Part shown: piece after piece, positions 48,895 to 61,337 of the stretch | Numbering within the stretch: the first letter of the stretch is position 1 | Layout: every line of letters begins with the position of its first letter | Source of the DNA: Budorcas taxicolor | Taxonomy: Eukaryota; Chordata; Mammalia; Artiodactyla; Bovidae | DNA: 64,000 nt | Direction: 5' to 3' | Assembly: GCF_023091745.1 (NCBI RefSeq) | Contig: NC_068913.1 | Coordinates: 34,044,501-34,108,500, forward strand | Program-made: the position numbers and the translations under genes | The notes under the pieces: generated by a model | Told to the model about the DNA's origin: nothing | What the model saw: only the letters and a program-made list of their open reading frames with translations | The model's database searches: none

Positions 48895-49216
48895 CAAATT
48901 TATGTTTGGCTGTGCTGGGTCTTCATCCTTTGTGCTGCACAGGCTTTTTATCTAGTTGGGGAGAGTGGGGGCGACTCTTGATTGCAGGCTTCTCATTGTG
49001 GTGACTTCTCTCGTTATGGAGCACAGGCTCTAGGCTGCATGCAGACTTCTGTAGGTATGATTTCCAGGCTCCAGAGCACAGGCTCAATAGTTGTGGCACA
49101 CGGGCTTAGTTGCTCCAGAGCATGTGGGATCTTCCTGGACTAGGGATCAAACCTGTATTTCCTGGGTTGGCAGGCAGATTTTTTTTTTTTTACCATTGAG
49201 CCACTAGGGAAGCCCT
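48895..49216 (-). mobile_element. CHR-type SINE, near full length
   Basis: About 320 bp antisense with an internal T12 run before CATTGAGCCACTAGGGAAGC. Confidence 0.8.
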
Positions 49217-49744
49217 CAGTACCCTCTTAATTTTGAACCATATGAAATAGATTACTCAAAAAAATATTTTAAACCACCAACATTATTTTTACAGAATAGT
49301 CAGATTATTCAACTTGTAGAATCTTTTCCATTTTTCAGAACTTTCTGTGATGACATTCTTACTTTGATATTTCAACCTCAATGCACAATGGAATTTTGTC
49401 AGTGGCACTCTTGCATTGATGTGGAGCTTATGTCTTTACAGCTGCAGGAATAGCAAGGCCTGTAAATTTATTGACCCTGTCACCAACCTTCATTGGGCAA
49501 TGGTGACATCAAAGAGAGCAACTTCAGAAGCAGAGAGATACCTTTGCAGAAAACAGAAAATTCATCTCATCTTTAAACACTTTGACAGGACCAACCTTGA
49601 TATGTCAGCTGCTGATGGTATGATTTGACTGGTGCACAGAAGACCTTTCGGCTGAAATTTATCCCCATCTTTTCCACTGCGCGTTTTGGTGCTCATGGTT
49701 AATCATCTGTAAAATCTCCCTGTGTTTTAGCTCTCTTCTTTGAA
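49217..49744. other. Intergenic, one unrecognised 70-codon frame
   Basis: The frame at 49416-49628 (+) has no recognisable domain and no splice or promoter context. I treat it as chance. Confidence 0.4.
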
Positions 49745-49870
49745 CATTTCCTGCACACTCTTTATCTAGTTCAGTGATTTTCAAAATGTCCCCTGCTCCC
49801 TGGGGACATTTTGCAGTATCTGGAGATATTATTGGCTGTCACACTGGAGGTGTGAAAGAAGAGAAATGAA
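49745..49870 (+). mobile_element. MER5A-like remnant with 12-bp hairpin
   Basis: CTGGAGATATTATTGGCTGT matches MER5A. Perfect 12-bp arms at 49782-49793 and 49802-49813. The right part is copied, inverted, at 51519-51573. Confidence 0.6.
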
Positions 49871-50655
49871 AGGCAAGAGAGGAAGGGAAAAATACCCAAT
49901 TAAATGCAGAGTTCCATAGAATAGCAAGGAGAGATAAGATGGCTTTCTTAAATGAACAATACAAAGAAATAGAGGAAAACAACAGAATTGGAAAGACCCT
50001 TTCTTCAAGAAAACTGGAGATCTCAAGGGAACATTTCATGCAAGGATGAGCACGATAAAGGCCAGAAATGGTAAGGACTTAACAGAAGCAGAAGAGATTA
50101 AGAAGAGGTGGCCAGAATACACATAAGAACTATACAAAAAGGGTCTTGACCCAGATAACAGTGATGGTGTGGTCACTCACCTAGAGCCAGACATCCTGGA
50201 GTGTAAAGTCAAGTGGGTCTTAGGAAGCATTACTACGAACAAAGCTAGTAGAGGTGATGGAATTCCAGCTGAGCTCTTTCCAATCCTAAAAGATGATGCT
50301 ATTAAAGTACTGCACTCAGTATGCCAGAAAATTTAGGGAACTCAGTAGTGGCCTTAGGACTGGAAAAGGTCAGTTTTCATTCCAACCCCAAAAAGGGCAA
50401 TGCAAAAGAATGTTTGAGCTATTGTTCAATTGCACTCATTTCACATGCTAGCTAGATTATGCTGAAAATCCTTCAGGCTCGGTTTCAGCAGTACATGAAC
50501 CAAAACCTTCCAGATGTATAAACTGGAGTTTTTAAAAAGCAGAGGAACCAGAGATCAAATCGCCAACATTTGCTGGGTCATAGAAAAAGCTAGGGAATTC
50601 CAGAAAAAAACATCTACTTTTGCTTCATTGACTACGATAAAGCCTTTGACTGTGT

Positions 50656-51007
50656 TCAGTTCAGTTCAGTTCAGACGCTCAGTCGTGTCCGACTCTTTGC
50701 GACCCCATGAATCACAGCACGCCAGGCCTCCCTGTCCATCACCAAATCCCGGAGTTCACGCAGACTCACGTCCATCGAGTCCGTGATGCCATCCAGCCAT
50801 ATCATCCTCTGTTGTCCCCGCCTCCTCCTGCCCCCAATCCCTCCCAGCATCAGAGTCTTTTCCAATGAGTCAACTCTTCACATGAGGTGTCCAAAGTACT
50901 GGAGTTTCAGCTTCAGCATCATTCCCTCCAAAGAAATCCCAGGGCTGATCTCCTTCAGAATGAACTAGTTGGATCTCCTTGCAGTCCAAGGGACTCTCAA
51001 GAGTCTG
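50656..51007 (-). mobile_element. Younger BovB end inserted in the older BovB
   Basis: Antisense 3' end starting GTTCAGTTCAGTTCAG, flanked by GACTGTGT and GTCTGTGT, an imperfect 8-bp target duplication. Host BovB resumes at 51008. Confidence 0.88.
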
Positions 51008-51518
51008 TGTAGGTAACAACAAACTGTTGAAAATGCTTAAAGAGATGAGAATACCAGACCACCTTACCTGTCTCCTGAGAAACCTGTATGCAGGTCAGGA
51101 AGCAACAGTTAGAACCAGACATGGAACAACAAACTGGTTCAAAATTGGGAAAGAGTACATCAAGGCTATATATTGTCACCCTGCTTACTTAACTTATATG
51201 CAGAGAACATCATGCGAAATGCCAGTCTGGATCAATCACAAGCTGGAATCAAGGTTGCCAGTAGAAATACCAACAATCTCAGATATGCAGATGACACCAC
51301 TCTACTGGCAGAAAGTGAGGAGGAGCTAAGCAGCCTCTTGATGGTGAAAGAGAAGAGTGAAAAAGCTGGCTTGAAGCAACATTCAAAAAACTAAGATCAT
51401 GGCATCCAGTCCCATCACTTTATGGCAAATACAAGGGGAAATAAGTGGAAGCAGCGACTGACTTTATTTTCTGGGGCTCCAAAATCACTGCGGACGGTGA
51501 CTACAGCTATGAAATTAA

Positions 51519-51573
51519 ATCCTTCTCTTCTTTCAAACCTCCAGTGTGACAACCAAAAATATCTCTAGACACT
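51519..51573 (-). repeat. Inverted copy of 49815-49869
   Basis: About 51 of these 55 bases align to the reverse complement of 49815-49869 with about 5 mismatches. It replaces a few bases of BovB. Confidence 0.8.
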
Positions 51574-52122
51574 GCTTGCTCCTTGGAAGGAAAGCTATGA
51601 CAAACCTAGACAGCATATTAAAAAGCAGAGACATCACTTTGCCAACAGAAATCCATATAGTCAAAGCTCTGGTTTTGCTAGTAGTTGTGTACAGGTGTGA
51701 GAGTTATACCATAAAGAAGGCTGAGCACTGAAGATTTGACGCTTTTGAATTGTGGTGTTGGAGAAGACTCTTGAGAGTCCCTTGGATGGCAAGGAGATCC
51801 AACCAGTCCATCCTAAAGGAAATCAGTCCTGGGTGTTCCTTAGAAGGACTGATGTTGAAGCTGAAACTCCAATATTTTGGCCACCTTATGCAAAGAGCTG
51901 ACTCATTTGAAAAGACCCTGATATTGGGAAAGATTGAAGGCAGGAGGAGAAGGGGACGACAGAGGATGAGATGGTTGGATGGCATCACCGACTCAATGGA
52001 CATGAGTTGGGGTAAACTCTGGGAGTTGGTGATGGACAGGGAGCCCTGGCGTGCTGCGGTTCATGGGGTCGCAGGGTGTCAGACACGACTGAGAGACTGA
52101 ACTGAACTGAACTGATCTGGCT

Positions 52123-52810
52123 TATTTCACATAGCATGATAACCTCAAGGTTTATTCATGTTGTTGCGAATTACAGTATTTCCTTCTTTTTAAAGCCTGA
52201 ATAATATTCTGTTGTATATATCTATCATATCTTCTTTATCCATTTATCTGTCAGTGAGTACTTAGATTGTTTTCATACCTCTACTACTGTGACTAATGCT
52301 GCAATGACCATGGAATATATATCCAGAAGTGGAATTGCTAAATTGTAAGATAGTTCAATTTTTAATTTTTTGAGGAAACTCCATATTGTGTTCTGTAGTG
52401 CCTGTACCAGTTTATATCACCAGTAGTGTGCCAGGATTCCTTTATTCCACACCCGCGTCAAAATTTATTTCTTGCCTTTTGATAATAGCTACCCTTACAT
52501 CTGTGAGGTGATGTCTTTTTCCAGTTTTGATTATTTCTCTGATGGTTAGTAATATTTAGCATCTCTTCATGTACTTCTTGGCCATTTGTAAGTTTTCTTT
52601 TGAAAAAATGTCTGTCCAGGTCCTTTACCTATTTTTAAATTGAGCTATGTGTATTTTTTCTGCTCTGAATTCCTTGTATATTGTGGATAACAATCCCTTA
52701 TCAGATACATGCTTTGCAATTCTTTTCTGTTACCTAGGTGCCTTTTCATTCTATTGATTTCTTTCGCTGTGCAGAAGCTTTGTTATCATTTTGCTGAATC
52801 AATTTTTGTT
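52123..52810 (-). mobile_element. L1 ORF2 end, antisense
   Basis: Complement of L1 (GTTGTTGCGAATTACAGTAT; CCTTATCAGATACATGCTTT), starting directly after the BovB tail. No intact frame. Confidence 0.78.
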
Positions 52811-53189
52811 AAGTAGAGTCCCAGGGTGACATATGGTTCAATAAATGACCACAAGAGAGAGAGACAGAGAAGTTTATTACTCAGGTTCTGGAGAAAGTAC
52901 ATAGCGAAATACCTTACAGGGCTGTAAGAAGAGATCAAGGCAGGGGGTGGGCAGGGAGAATGGCAGGACCTGAGGTATATGCCTTCATTAGGGTCCAAAG
53001 GGGGTGTGCTTTATGGTTCCCAAATTAATGCTGATTGGTCAAACAAAAATGAGTAGAATTTTGATAAACTTTATGGGCGGGGGGGCTTATCCACAGCGGA
53101 TAAGGGAGTCAGGGGAAGCTGCCATAGGGCTATTGGAGGAGTCATATCAGGAGTTTACTTTTGTTTGTGACTTTATGGGTTTTTGGGGG
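52811..53189. other. Unassigned, LTR-like appearance
   Basis: Purine-rich GAGAGAGAGACAGAGAAG and later segments could belong to a retroviral LTR, but I found no matching partner. Confidence 0.25.
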
Positions 53190-53400
53190 TTCCCAGCTGG
53201 CACTAGTGGTAAAGAATCCGCCTGCCAATGCAGGAGATGAAAGAGATGTGGGTTCGATCCCTGGGTCGGGAAGATCCCCTGAGGAGGAATTGACATGCCA
53301 CTCCAGTATTCTTTCTTGGAACATACATGGACAGAGGAGCCTGGTGATCTACAGTCCATGGTGTCACAAAGAGTTACAGATGACTGAGCATCTGAGTCAC
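53190..53400 (+). mobile_element. Bov-tA SINE
   Basis: Sense, with an extra about 10 bases near GAGATGAAAGAGATGTGGG. Confidence 0.85.
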
Positions 53401-53512
53401 ATGACTGGTTTTCCAGGGCATGCACCTGAATGATGGGCTTGTGTAAGTTTGAAGCACCTGCAGGTCATTTGGCCAAACAAAATATATGCCAAAGCAGCAA
53501 TACCATGGAGTT

Positions 53513-53720
53513 GTTGTTTAGTTACTAAGTCATTTCCAACTCTTTTGCAACCCCATGGACTGTAGGCTTTGAGGCTCCTCTGTCCATGGGATTTCCCAGG
53601 CAAAAATACTTAAGTGGGTTATCATTCCCTTCTCCAGAGAATCTTCCTGACCCGGGAATCAAACCTGCGTCTCCTGCATTGCAGGTGGATTCTTCACCAT
53701 TGAGCCACCGGGAAGCCCAA
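53513..53720 (-). mobile_element. Bov-tA SINE
   Basis: Antisense, ends GAGCCACCGGGAAGCCC. Confidence 0.87.
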
Positions 53721-53888
53721 TTCCATGCAGTAGCTCAGCTAAACTCTCAACGATCCATCCTGTGATGCCTCAACATCAGGAATACAATCACCTGTATAGC
53801 AGATATGTTAAAGGACATAGGAATTGTTTTCAGAAGCCATCAAAAAGCACATTTAACCAGGCAAATAATGATGAAACCTATGATGAAT

Positions 53889-54181
53889 ACTGGAGTGGGT
53901 AGCCTTTCCCTTCTCCAGGGGATCTTCCCAACCCAGGGATTGAACCCAGGTTTCTCTCATTGCAGGTGGATTCTTTACCAGCTGAGCCACCAGGGAAGGC
54001 CTTTCCCTGGTGGCTCAGACGGCAGTGTCTACCTGCAATGTGGAGGAGGAAGAAGAGAGAAGGAAATGGCAACCCACTCCAGTACTCTTGCCTGGAAAAT
54101 TCCATGGACAGAGGAGCCTTGTAGGCTACAGTCCATGGGGTTGCAAAGAGTCAGACACGACTGAGTGACTTCTCTCACTCA
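53889..54181. mobile_element. Head-to-head Bov-tA pair acting as one insertion
   Basis: 53889-53998 is an antisense 5' half and 53999-54181 a sense near-full copy. The pair as a whole is flanked by CTATGATGAAT (53878-53888 and 54182-54192). Confidence 0.85.
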
Positions 54182-54192
54182 CTATGATGAAT

Positions 54193-56401
54193 AGACGTGC
54201 TACCGTCTGAAATCCAGTCTAGCCATTGTGCTCAGGTGAATAGAGAGAGCCATGAGTACAAACTAAGGACCTCAAGGAGTGTGGGAATTTGTATTTTAAT
54301 TATATTATGCATGATCTGTAAACCTTGACATAGCTTGTGGAGGTTGGCCTGTACCTATCCAGACTTGTTAATGTACCTGCAATAAAAGGTGCCTTGTGAA
54401 GAACAGACACCGCCCTGTTCTGCCAATAGGAAATCTACCACTAGTCAATTATCCATCATCTTTTGTGCTGGTGAGTCATGCTATTGTTGCATCAGACTCA
54501 GAGTATGGTGTAGTGTCTGCCTGTGGTTGGTTAGGATGGGTGCTAATTCCTGGGTGGTTTTTAATATATTTGATCTTGTTGGGCTGGGGTAGAAGCACCT
54601 GTTCCTATGGCTGGTGATAGCCAGGCCCAACAGGGTAGAGAGAAGAATGGCTTTCTTGGTATATGTGAGCAGACAATTCTCTAGCAGAAAAATGCCAAGA
54701 GGGGAAAAAGCTGGAATATCAAAGGTGATGGTGTTGCAGTAACAATAGCCATGCAGATTGCTTGCAGATGGAGCAGAGTCAAATGGACTTGATACTTAGA
54801 TACCTCCTGGTTTAGATCCACAATAAAGTTTGCACAAGACACTATTTATCACTAAGAGGCAGTGAGTATACACTGCTGAGATCCAGCCTGTTGGGTTCCA
54901 GGAGAGTTGGTAGAAAATATCATCATGGAGGGATAATTATTTTGATACTTATCCACAGGGTACCCTGTTTGGAGTCTAGATTAGGGGTTTGGTTTAGCCT
55001 AAAAGAGGCTTGTGGTGTTTTGGAGGGAGTTAGCCCAAGGGGCTGATAAGTAGGAAAAACCGCAGGATAGATAGGTCTACATGGGGCTGTAGGTGTGACT
55101 TGTGTGGTGAGAAGCTCAACTACATTTTACTTACAAGGCCTGGGCTGCTCTCTTGAAGATTTGTATGAATATAGTTTTTTTTTTTTTAATTTATGAATAT
55201 AGTTGTACAGACCCAGCCCACTTGGTTGTCGTATGGGCAGGGTTGTGGCACACGGTGTGGAGGGGCTTATGGCTGCTATGTGGAAGGGAGTGGAGATAGC
55301 AGTTTTGATTGTGAAGTGGGTGCTTGTGGTCGTAGTGGGAATAACAAGAGCAATTGGATCTGTCATGGATACATCGTGTGGAAAGCAAGGGCTATAATCT
55401 AGTATAGCGGTGAACATAGGCACAACTAGCTGCGAGATGTGAGCAGGTCAAAGTACCTTATTGTGTCTAAGTGCCTTATTGTGGCTGATGTGGTTTAGAA
55501 TACAGAGTTTGGCTTACCACAGAGGTGAAGCAATGTCTAGTGCTGCCGGGGGACTTAGAGTTCTGCAAGCATTCTGACACAGAGGCAAAGTTCAGGAGGC
55601 CAGCCATTAGCTGTTTTGGAGAAATAGTATTGAGTGAGTTCCTCTGGGTTCATCAGCTGAAAACATTTTTGCAACTCAGCCTGGAGGTTGACTGTCACCA
55701 TAGTCTTTTCCCTCCTGGTATGGAAGTGATCTGGGAGGGACAGTCAGTGTCTAGTGGGGTTGGAGTACATTGCTTTCTTTGACTTTCAACTTTCTCCTGG
55801 ACTGTGGCATCACCATCTGAGATGCAGCTTTCTCCAGTGGTGAGCTCTTGGGCTGCGGCCATGTCATCAGAGGGGTTGATATGCTTGCGGTGGGCAAAGG
55901 CTAGCTCAAAGGAGGATCTCCTTGTGAGGCAGAGATCCAGGAAGGGCAGGAGTGGCTGGCTGGGGGTAAATTCTGAGTACATATGCTAGAGGCCTGCCTC
56001 TGGATGGAACTGCTAGGATGGACTCTACTGCTGGTTGGGAGGATCTCCGTCGGGGGGCCCCTTGCAAAACAGTGTGTGATCTCCATGACTGAGCTTGGCG
56101 GGACCGCCATCCACAATTTATACATATTCTGGGCATATTGATAGCCTAACTGTAGGGACATTTTGTGGATAGCAGCTTTACCATCCAGCTATCACCCCAT
56201 TAAAACTGTTAGTAAATTCATTAGTGTATGAATTTGCCAGCCAGATAAGTTTGATTTGGCTACATTGGGAGGGCCATTCTGCCTGTGATATAAAATTTGT
56301 GGCATGGAGGGAGTGACTAAATAAAGCACTGCTTCCACTGGTACCATATAAGGTAGAGGAAGATGAGCTCTGGGTCAGAATCCACACCTGGTTGTTTACT
56401 C
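54193..56401 (-). other. 3' flank or 3' part of the ERV, unassigned
   Basis: About 2.2 kb without SINEs, unusually GC-balanced. Minus-strand frames at 55127-55423 (98 codons), 55695-55982 and 55901-56161 are longer than chance would suggest for decayed DNA but I recognise no domain. A T12 run is at 55177-55188. It may be the retroviral region after integrase, or unrelated. Confidence 0.35.
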
Positions 56402-57275
56402 ACTTGTTGTTCAGTTGCTAAGTGGTGTCCAACTCTTTGTGACCCTGTGGACTGCAGCACACCAGGCTTTTCTGTCCTTCACTATCTCCTGGAGTTTATC
56501 AAACTCATGTCCATTGAGTCAGTGATGACATCCAACCATCTCATCCTCTGTTGCCCCCTTCCCTTCCTGCCCTCACTCTTTCCCAGCATCAGGGTCTTTT
56601 CCAGTTACTCAGCTCTTCACATTAGGTGGTCAAAGTATTGGAGCTTCAACTTCAGCATCAATTCTTCCAACGTTCAGTGTTGATGTCCTTTAGGACTGAC
56701 TGGTTTGATCTTCTTGCAGTCCAAGGGACTCTCAAGAGTCTTCTCCAGCACCACAATTTGAAAGCATCAATTCTTCAGCACTCAGCCTTCTTTATGGTCC
56801 AGTTCTCACGCTCATACATGACTACTGGGAAAAACATAGCTTTGACTATATAGACCTTTGTCAACAAAGTGATGTCGCTGTTTTTTAATACACTGTCTAG
56901 GTTTGTCATAGCTTTCCTTCCAAGGAGCAAACGTCTTTTAATTTCATGGCTGCGGTCACCATCCACAGTGATTTTGGAGCCCAAGAAAATAAAATGTTAC
57001 TGTTTCCACTTTTTCCCCATCTATTTGCCATGAAGTAATTAGACCAGATGCCATGATCTTAGTTTTTGAATGTTGAATTTTAAGCCAGCTTTTTCACTCT
57101 CCTCTTTCACCTTCATCAAGAGGCTCTTCAGTTCCTGTGCTTTCTGCCATAAAGGTGGTGTCATCTGCATATCTGAGGTTGTTGATATTTCTCCTGGCAA
57201 CCTTGATTCCAGCTTGTGATTCACCCAACCTGGCACTTTGCATGATGTACTCTGCATATAAGTTGTAGCCCTTTT
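56402..57275 (-). mobile_element. BovB LINE 3' part inside or beside the ERV
   Basis: Antisense BovB, about 870 bp, carrying the RT-region text in frames at 56775-56984 and 57039-57257, broken by stops. Confidence 0.9.
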
Positions 57276-57977
57276 TTAACAGGGCCTGCCAGCATCTGGC
57301 ACTCAGTCATGCTGTGATGCAGTTGTACACCTGACTGGTTTTGCCTCAGCGCATCTCCTGAGAGAGCGTTAGGGCCGAGGGGTGTACTCGGTCACTATAC
57401 TGTGACACAGGCAATGGGCACTGAGAGTGACAGCCACAACAAAGGAGAGCATTTGCATCTGACTAGCTTGCAGGGCCTGCTTCTGGGGAGCAATCTGGAT
57501 ACTGATCAAAGGCTGACTGTACTTGTTTTGGAGCAAGAGTTGTTTACCTTTTCCTTTAATGTGGGATAGGGACCTGCCCTAAATGAACTGACAGCACAGT
57601 AGATTCCAGGGTTTCCATTTGGATTTCATTTCCAAATGTGACTGGCATCCACTAGGTGGAGGGCCTCTGTTCCTGTCTCTGAGATCCATGAAGTTTTGCT
57701 AGTGGGTCCTGTAGTTATTGTTTCAATCTTCTGCAAAGTTTTTGCTGAGTTTGGTTTAGTTAATCAGCCTTTATAACTCAAATAGTGAGACAAAGACTAT
57801 AGCCCTAGCTCCCAGGCTGATACTGGACCATTGTCTGGGCCAACAAAATCTGTATAATCATGATCTGCACACCGTTTGGTAGGAATTTGTCCTCTTGGGT
57901 AAAACTCCATAATCTGCCCTCAATTGGGTTACCAGCATGTGAAAGATGGTGAGATGATAGAAGCATTAAAATGGTAA

Positions 57978-58162
57978 AGTGAAAGTGAAAGTCGCTCAAT
58001 CATGTCCGACTCTTTGTGACCTCTTGGACTGTAGCCTGCCAGGCTCCTCTGTCCATAGAATTTTCCAGGGCAGAATACTGGAGTGGGTAACCATTCCCTT
58101 CTCCAGGGGGTCTTTCTGACTCAGGGATCAAACCCAGGCTTCCTGTATTGCAGGCAGATTCT
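57978..58162 (-). mobile_element. Bov-tA SINE in ERV
   Basis: Antisense with perfect 12-bp target duplication TTAAAATGGTAA at 57966-57977 and 58163-58174. Confidence 0.92.
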
Positions 58163-58317
58163 TTAAAATGGTAAGGGGAGCATTCATTTGGTGAACACAT
58201 GTGAACAGTATCCTCTCTGATGTCAAAGGAGAGGGGTTCCCTATGAGTACTAGGAAGGGAGTCTTTGAAGAAGACTGGTAGTCGATGTCAAGCTGTTGGA
58301 GACTTGGGGGCAGGGAC

Positions 58318-58563
58318 TTAGGCAGTATTAGAGCCTGGGGTAAAATTTTCAGCCATTTGGGGACCATTTGTTGTTATGAAGCTTGAGAATGATGTCTTTG
58401 AGTAGGTCATGTGTCTTGCAGTAAGTGCAGCCTTCTGGGGCTGGTAAACCAGGTGGAAATTCCCCAAGGTTCTATGTTGTAGAGTCCAAACAACTTGGGA
58501 GATGATATGGATACCTTGATCTGAATTTATGGATGTCTGGTGGGCCACCGGGGATGAGCACAT
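58318..58563 (-). pseudogene. ERV integrase core remnant
   Basis: Contains SDQG followed about 30 residues later by VYQPQKAALTAR, placed like the second catalytic Asp and the following core region of integrase. Confidence 0.55.
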
Positions 58564-58789
58564 ACCTGGTTAAGAAGATTACATGGTAGGAATCTACCAG
58601 TAGGTGTCCATGAAGGTATAGGTGATGGCGGTTCTGTACTCATGATTCCAGCAGAGAACAGCAGCAACCTGATAAAATCAATTTGACTTTGTCAGTAGGG
58701 TCTGTCATCCAGGGGTTCATGTCCCCATTTGAGAGCCTTCCAAAGTTTTGTTTGGGAGAAAAGGATGCTATTATCAACCACCACTTTGG

Positions 58790-59152
58790 CTTTTGAACTG
58801 TGGTATTGGAGAAGACACTTCAGAGTCCCTTGGACAGCAAGGAGATCCAACAAATCCATCCTAAAGGAAATCAGTCCTGAATATTCATTGGAAGGACTGA
58901 TGCTGAAGCTGAAACTCCAACAATTTGGTCACCTGATGTGAAGAACTGACTCATTGGAAAAGACCCTGATGCTGGGAAAGATTGAGGGTGGGAGGAGAAG
59001 GGGATGACACAGGATGAGATGGTTGGATGGCATCACCCACTCAGTGGACATGAGTTTGAGTAAACTCTGGGAGTTGGTGATGGACAGAGAGGCCTGGCAT
59101 GCTGCAGTCCATAGGGTCATAGAGTCAGACACAACTGAGCAACTGAACTTGG
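58790..59152 (+). mobile_element. BovB LINE 3' end in ERV
   Basis: Sense, GGCTTTTGAACTGTGGTATT to CAACTGAACTTG; short tail. Confidence 0.88.
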
Positions 59153-59194
59153 CTAGAATTGGGGTGAGGGGTTTAAATTGTGTGATCTACTTAT

Positions 59195-59345
59195 GCATGG
59201 ATTTTTTTCAGTTGATATAGTACTACACCACCCATGGTTGTTTGAAGTCACAGATGTGGAGGGCTGACTGTATATTCATAGGTGGATTTTTGACTCTGTG
59301 AGGGTCAGCACCCCAGCTCCTGTATTGTTCAAGGATCAGCTGTAT
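59195..59345. mobile_element. Tigger/MER2-like DNA transposon remnant in ERV
   Basis: GTGGAGGGCTGACTGTATAT and TTGTTCAAGGATCAGCTGTA match the ends seen near 13.06-13.26 and 24.1 kb. Confidence 0.5.
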
Positions 59346-59635
59346 ATGCCCGTCAGTGAGTGCTGTCGCTCCCCTAAGGCCTGATGGAATACAGACTCAC
59401 TCTGCCAGTGGATATGACATCTTTGGAGCAATTCTTGTGTCTGGGACAGTGCCTGGTATTTTGGGAAATGGCTTATTGAGGGCCTTGGAACAGGTGTGTA
59501 ATTTGGATAGAGAGTTGGCAGTATTGTTATAATTTGCTTCTTATTTGCTAGCTTGTGTAGGCAGAGACACGAGTGACCATATTCAGCATGGTCATCTCTT
59601 TCTGAGTGGAGGCACCCAGACAGGCTTTCCCTGAA

Positions 59636-59890
59636 TCAAGAAATTACCCCTTTGCTATTGTCCAGACCAGGCAGTGAGCCTGTTAAATACTGCCTTGGGA
59701 GTCTCATTATCATGATGTATTGTAGAGTCAGGCATACTCTCACCAACTCCACCAGGCGGGCTGAGCCAGGAGAGCACTTCTGGACTAGGGAGGTGCCACT
59801 AGCAGGATGCCAGGCTGTGACCTTTGAGTGGGCTGTGTTGTATACGGTGGTGGCGCTGCCATCAGTGAAGATCACCCACTCCCTTTCCAT
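59636..59890 (-). pseudogene. ERV RNase H remnant
   Basis: 84-codon minus frame beginning before FTDGSA, the first catalytic Asp of retroviral RNase H. Later catalytic positions are lost or out of frame. Confidence 0.65.
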
Positions 59891-61029
59891 GTCAGATAGT
59901 TCTATCCCAAGGGGCTCCCCAGAGTGTTAGAGAGGCTGGCAGTGAGGCTGCCGCTAGTTGCACCTCAATGTCAGTGGGCAAGGGGCTGAGCATTCAGGAA
60001 GCCACGGCCTCCCGTAATTTGGAAATGCCCTGGACATCAGGTTTAACTCTTCCCTGAAGGTTCCATTCCCTTTTAACAGGGAGGCTTCAGTGGCCATGCT
60101 GAGCTGCCTTTGTGTTGAATTTCCAACCCAAGGCAGTGTGGGGACTAGTATGTAAAGCTGTGAGATTATTAATGCTACTGTCTCTAAAAGGGCCCGGTAG
60201 TCTCCCACAATGTTGTGCTTGAGTGATTATGTAACCAGATGCAGTTTGGGGCAGATGTTTGGTCCTGAACTCCATGGACAGTTACATAGAGCTATATTCA
60301 GTCCGGAGACCCTGTGAGGTATTCATAGTGGTTTGACTTGGCGGTCTGAGCCTGGAGGGACTGAGGGCAGGGCCTGCTGCATGTCGTGTTAGACTAGCCA
60401 ATATGCAGTTTGTTGAGGTTCTCCCCAATTGAAAAAAGCTAGTTTTCACGAAACAGCATGAAGTAAGTAGAGTGGATAAGTGTGGAATGTGTTGTCTCCC
60501 AAAGGTAAAGAGAACCCGTGTGCGCTCTGCCTGCTGTAAGTAGTGGGAGGCTTGATTGTGAGAAGTTGATGTTTTACAGTCAGAGGAATATTTTGGCCCT
60601 CAGCTGACCACATTATGTCAAGAAACTTGACTTGAAGTGGTCAGTTCTTGGATTTTATGCGGGGCAAGGGCCCATCTTCTCTGCTGTAAGTGTTGTTACT
60701 AGGTATGTCTCCCGAGATGGCATCCTCAGAGGGCCCCTCTAGTAGAATATCGTCTGCAGTGGTCCCCACTCTTTTTGGCATCAAGTATGGATTTCGTGGA
60801 AGACAGTTTTTCCATGGACCAGGGGTGAGGGGATGGTTTCAGAATGATTCAGGCACATTACGTTTATTGTGCACTGTATTTCTAATCTAATGCCACTGCA
60901 GGTCTGACAGGAGGTACTGGTCTGCAGCCTGGAATTTAGGGACCTCTGATCTATAGGATGTCAGGGCAGCAGTGGGTCGCTTTGAGCGAAAGTAGATCTT
61001 GTCTGCATAGGCTACATATGGTGGCAAGA

Positions 61030-61332
61030 TTATTCAGATAATCCATGGGCAGCTGAGTAAACGTCTATTGGGGGCCCTGACTGAAAGCAAATTGAGGCTG
61101 TGGGACCAGGTAAAATATGTTGGTTAAGTCTAAGATAGCAAAGGAGAGACCCTGAGTCCTTTGGCTGTCGTATCATCACTGTAATATTGGCAATGAGAGC
61201 CTTAGTGGCAGGAATCTGTGCATTTAAGTTTTGATAGTCAATTGTTAATCTCCTTTCATTGGTGGCCAGTTTTAACACTGGCCAGATCTGGTTGTTTATC
61301 AAAAGGTGAGAAGGTGGACCTAGTGACCCCAT
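61030..61332 (-). pseudogene. ERV reverse transcriptase N-terminal remnant
   Basis: Frame with IWPVLKLA and RLTIDYQNLN, the RT fingers region. It is open for 100 codons but frame drift destroys the rest. The palm motif (YxDD) was not found. Confidence 0.65.
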
Positions 61333-61337
61333 GCATG

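Larger units (their letters stand above)
50041..52122 (+). mobile_element. BovB LINE, longest copy, twice interrupted
   Basis: Sense BovB from mid-ORF to the GAACT tail. It includes RT sequence with NNLRYADDTTL (51173-51394) and has many stops and shifts. Interrupted by an antisense BovB end (50656-51007) and by filler at 51519-51573. Confidence 0.9.

Noticed and set aside
49416..49628. 70-codon plus-strand frame with no repeat match
   Set aside because: No domain, no codon or conservation evidence, and no gene context; expected by chance.
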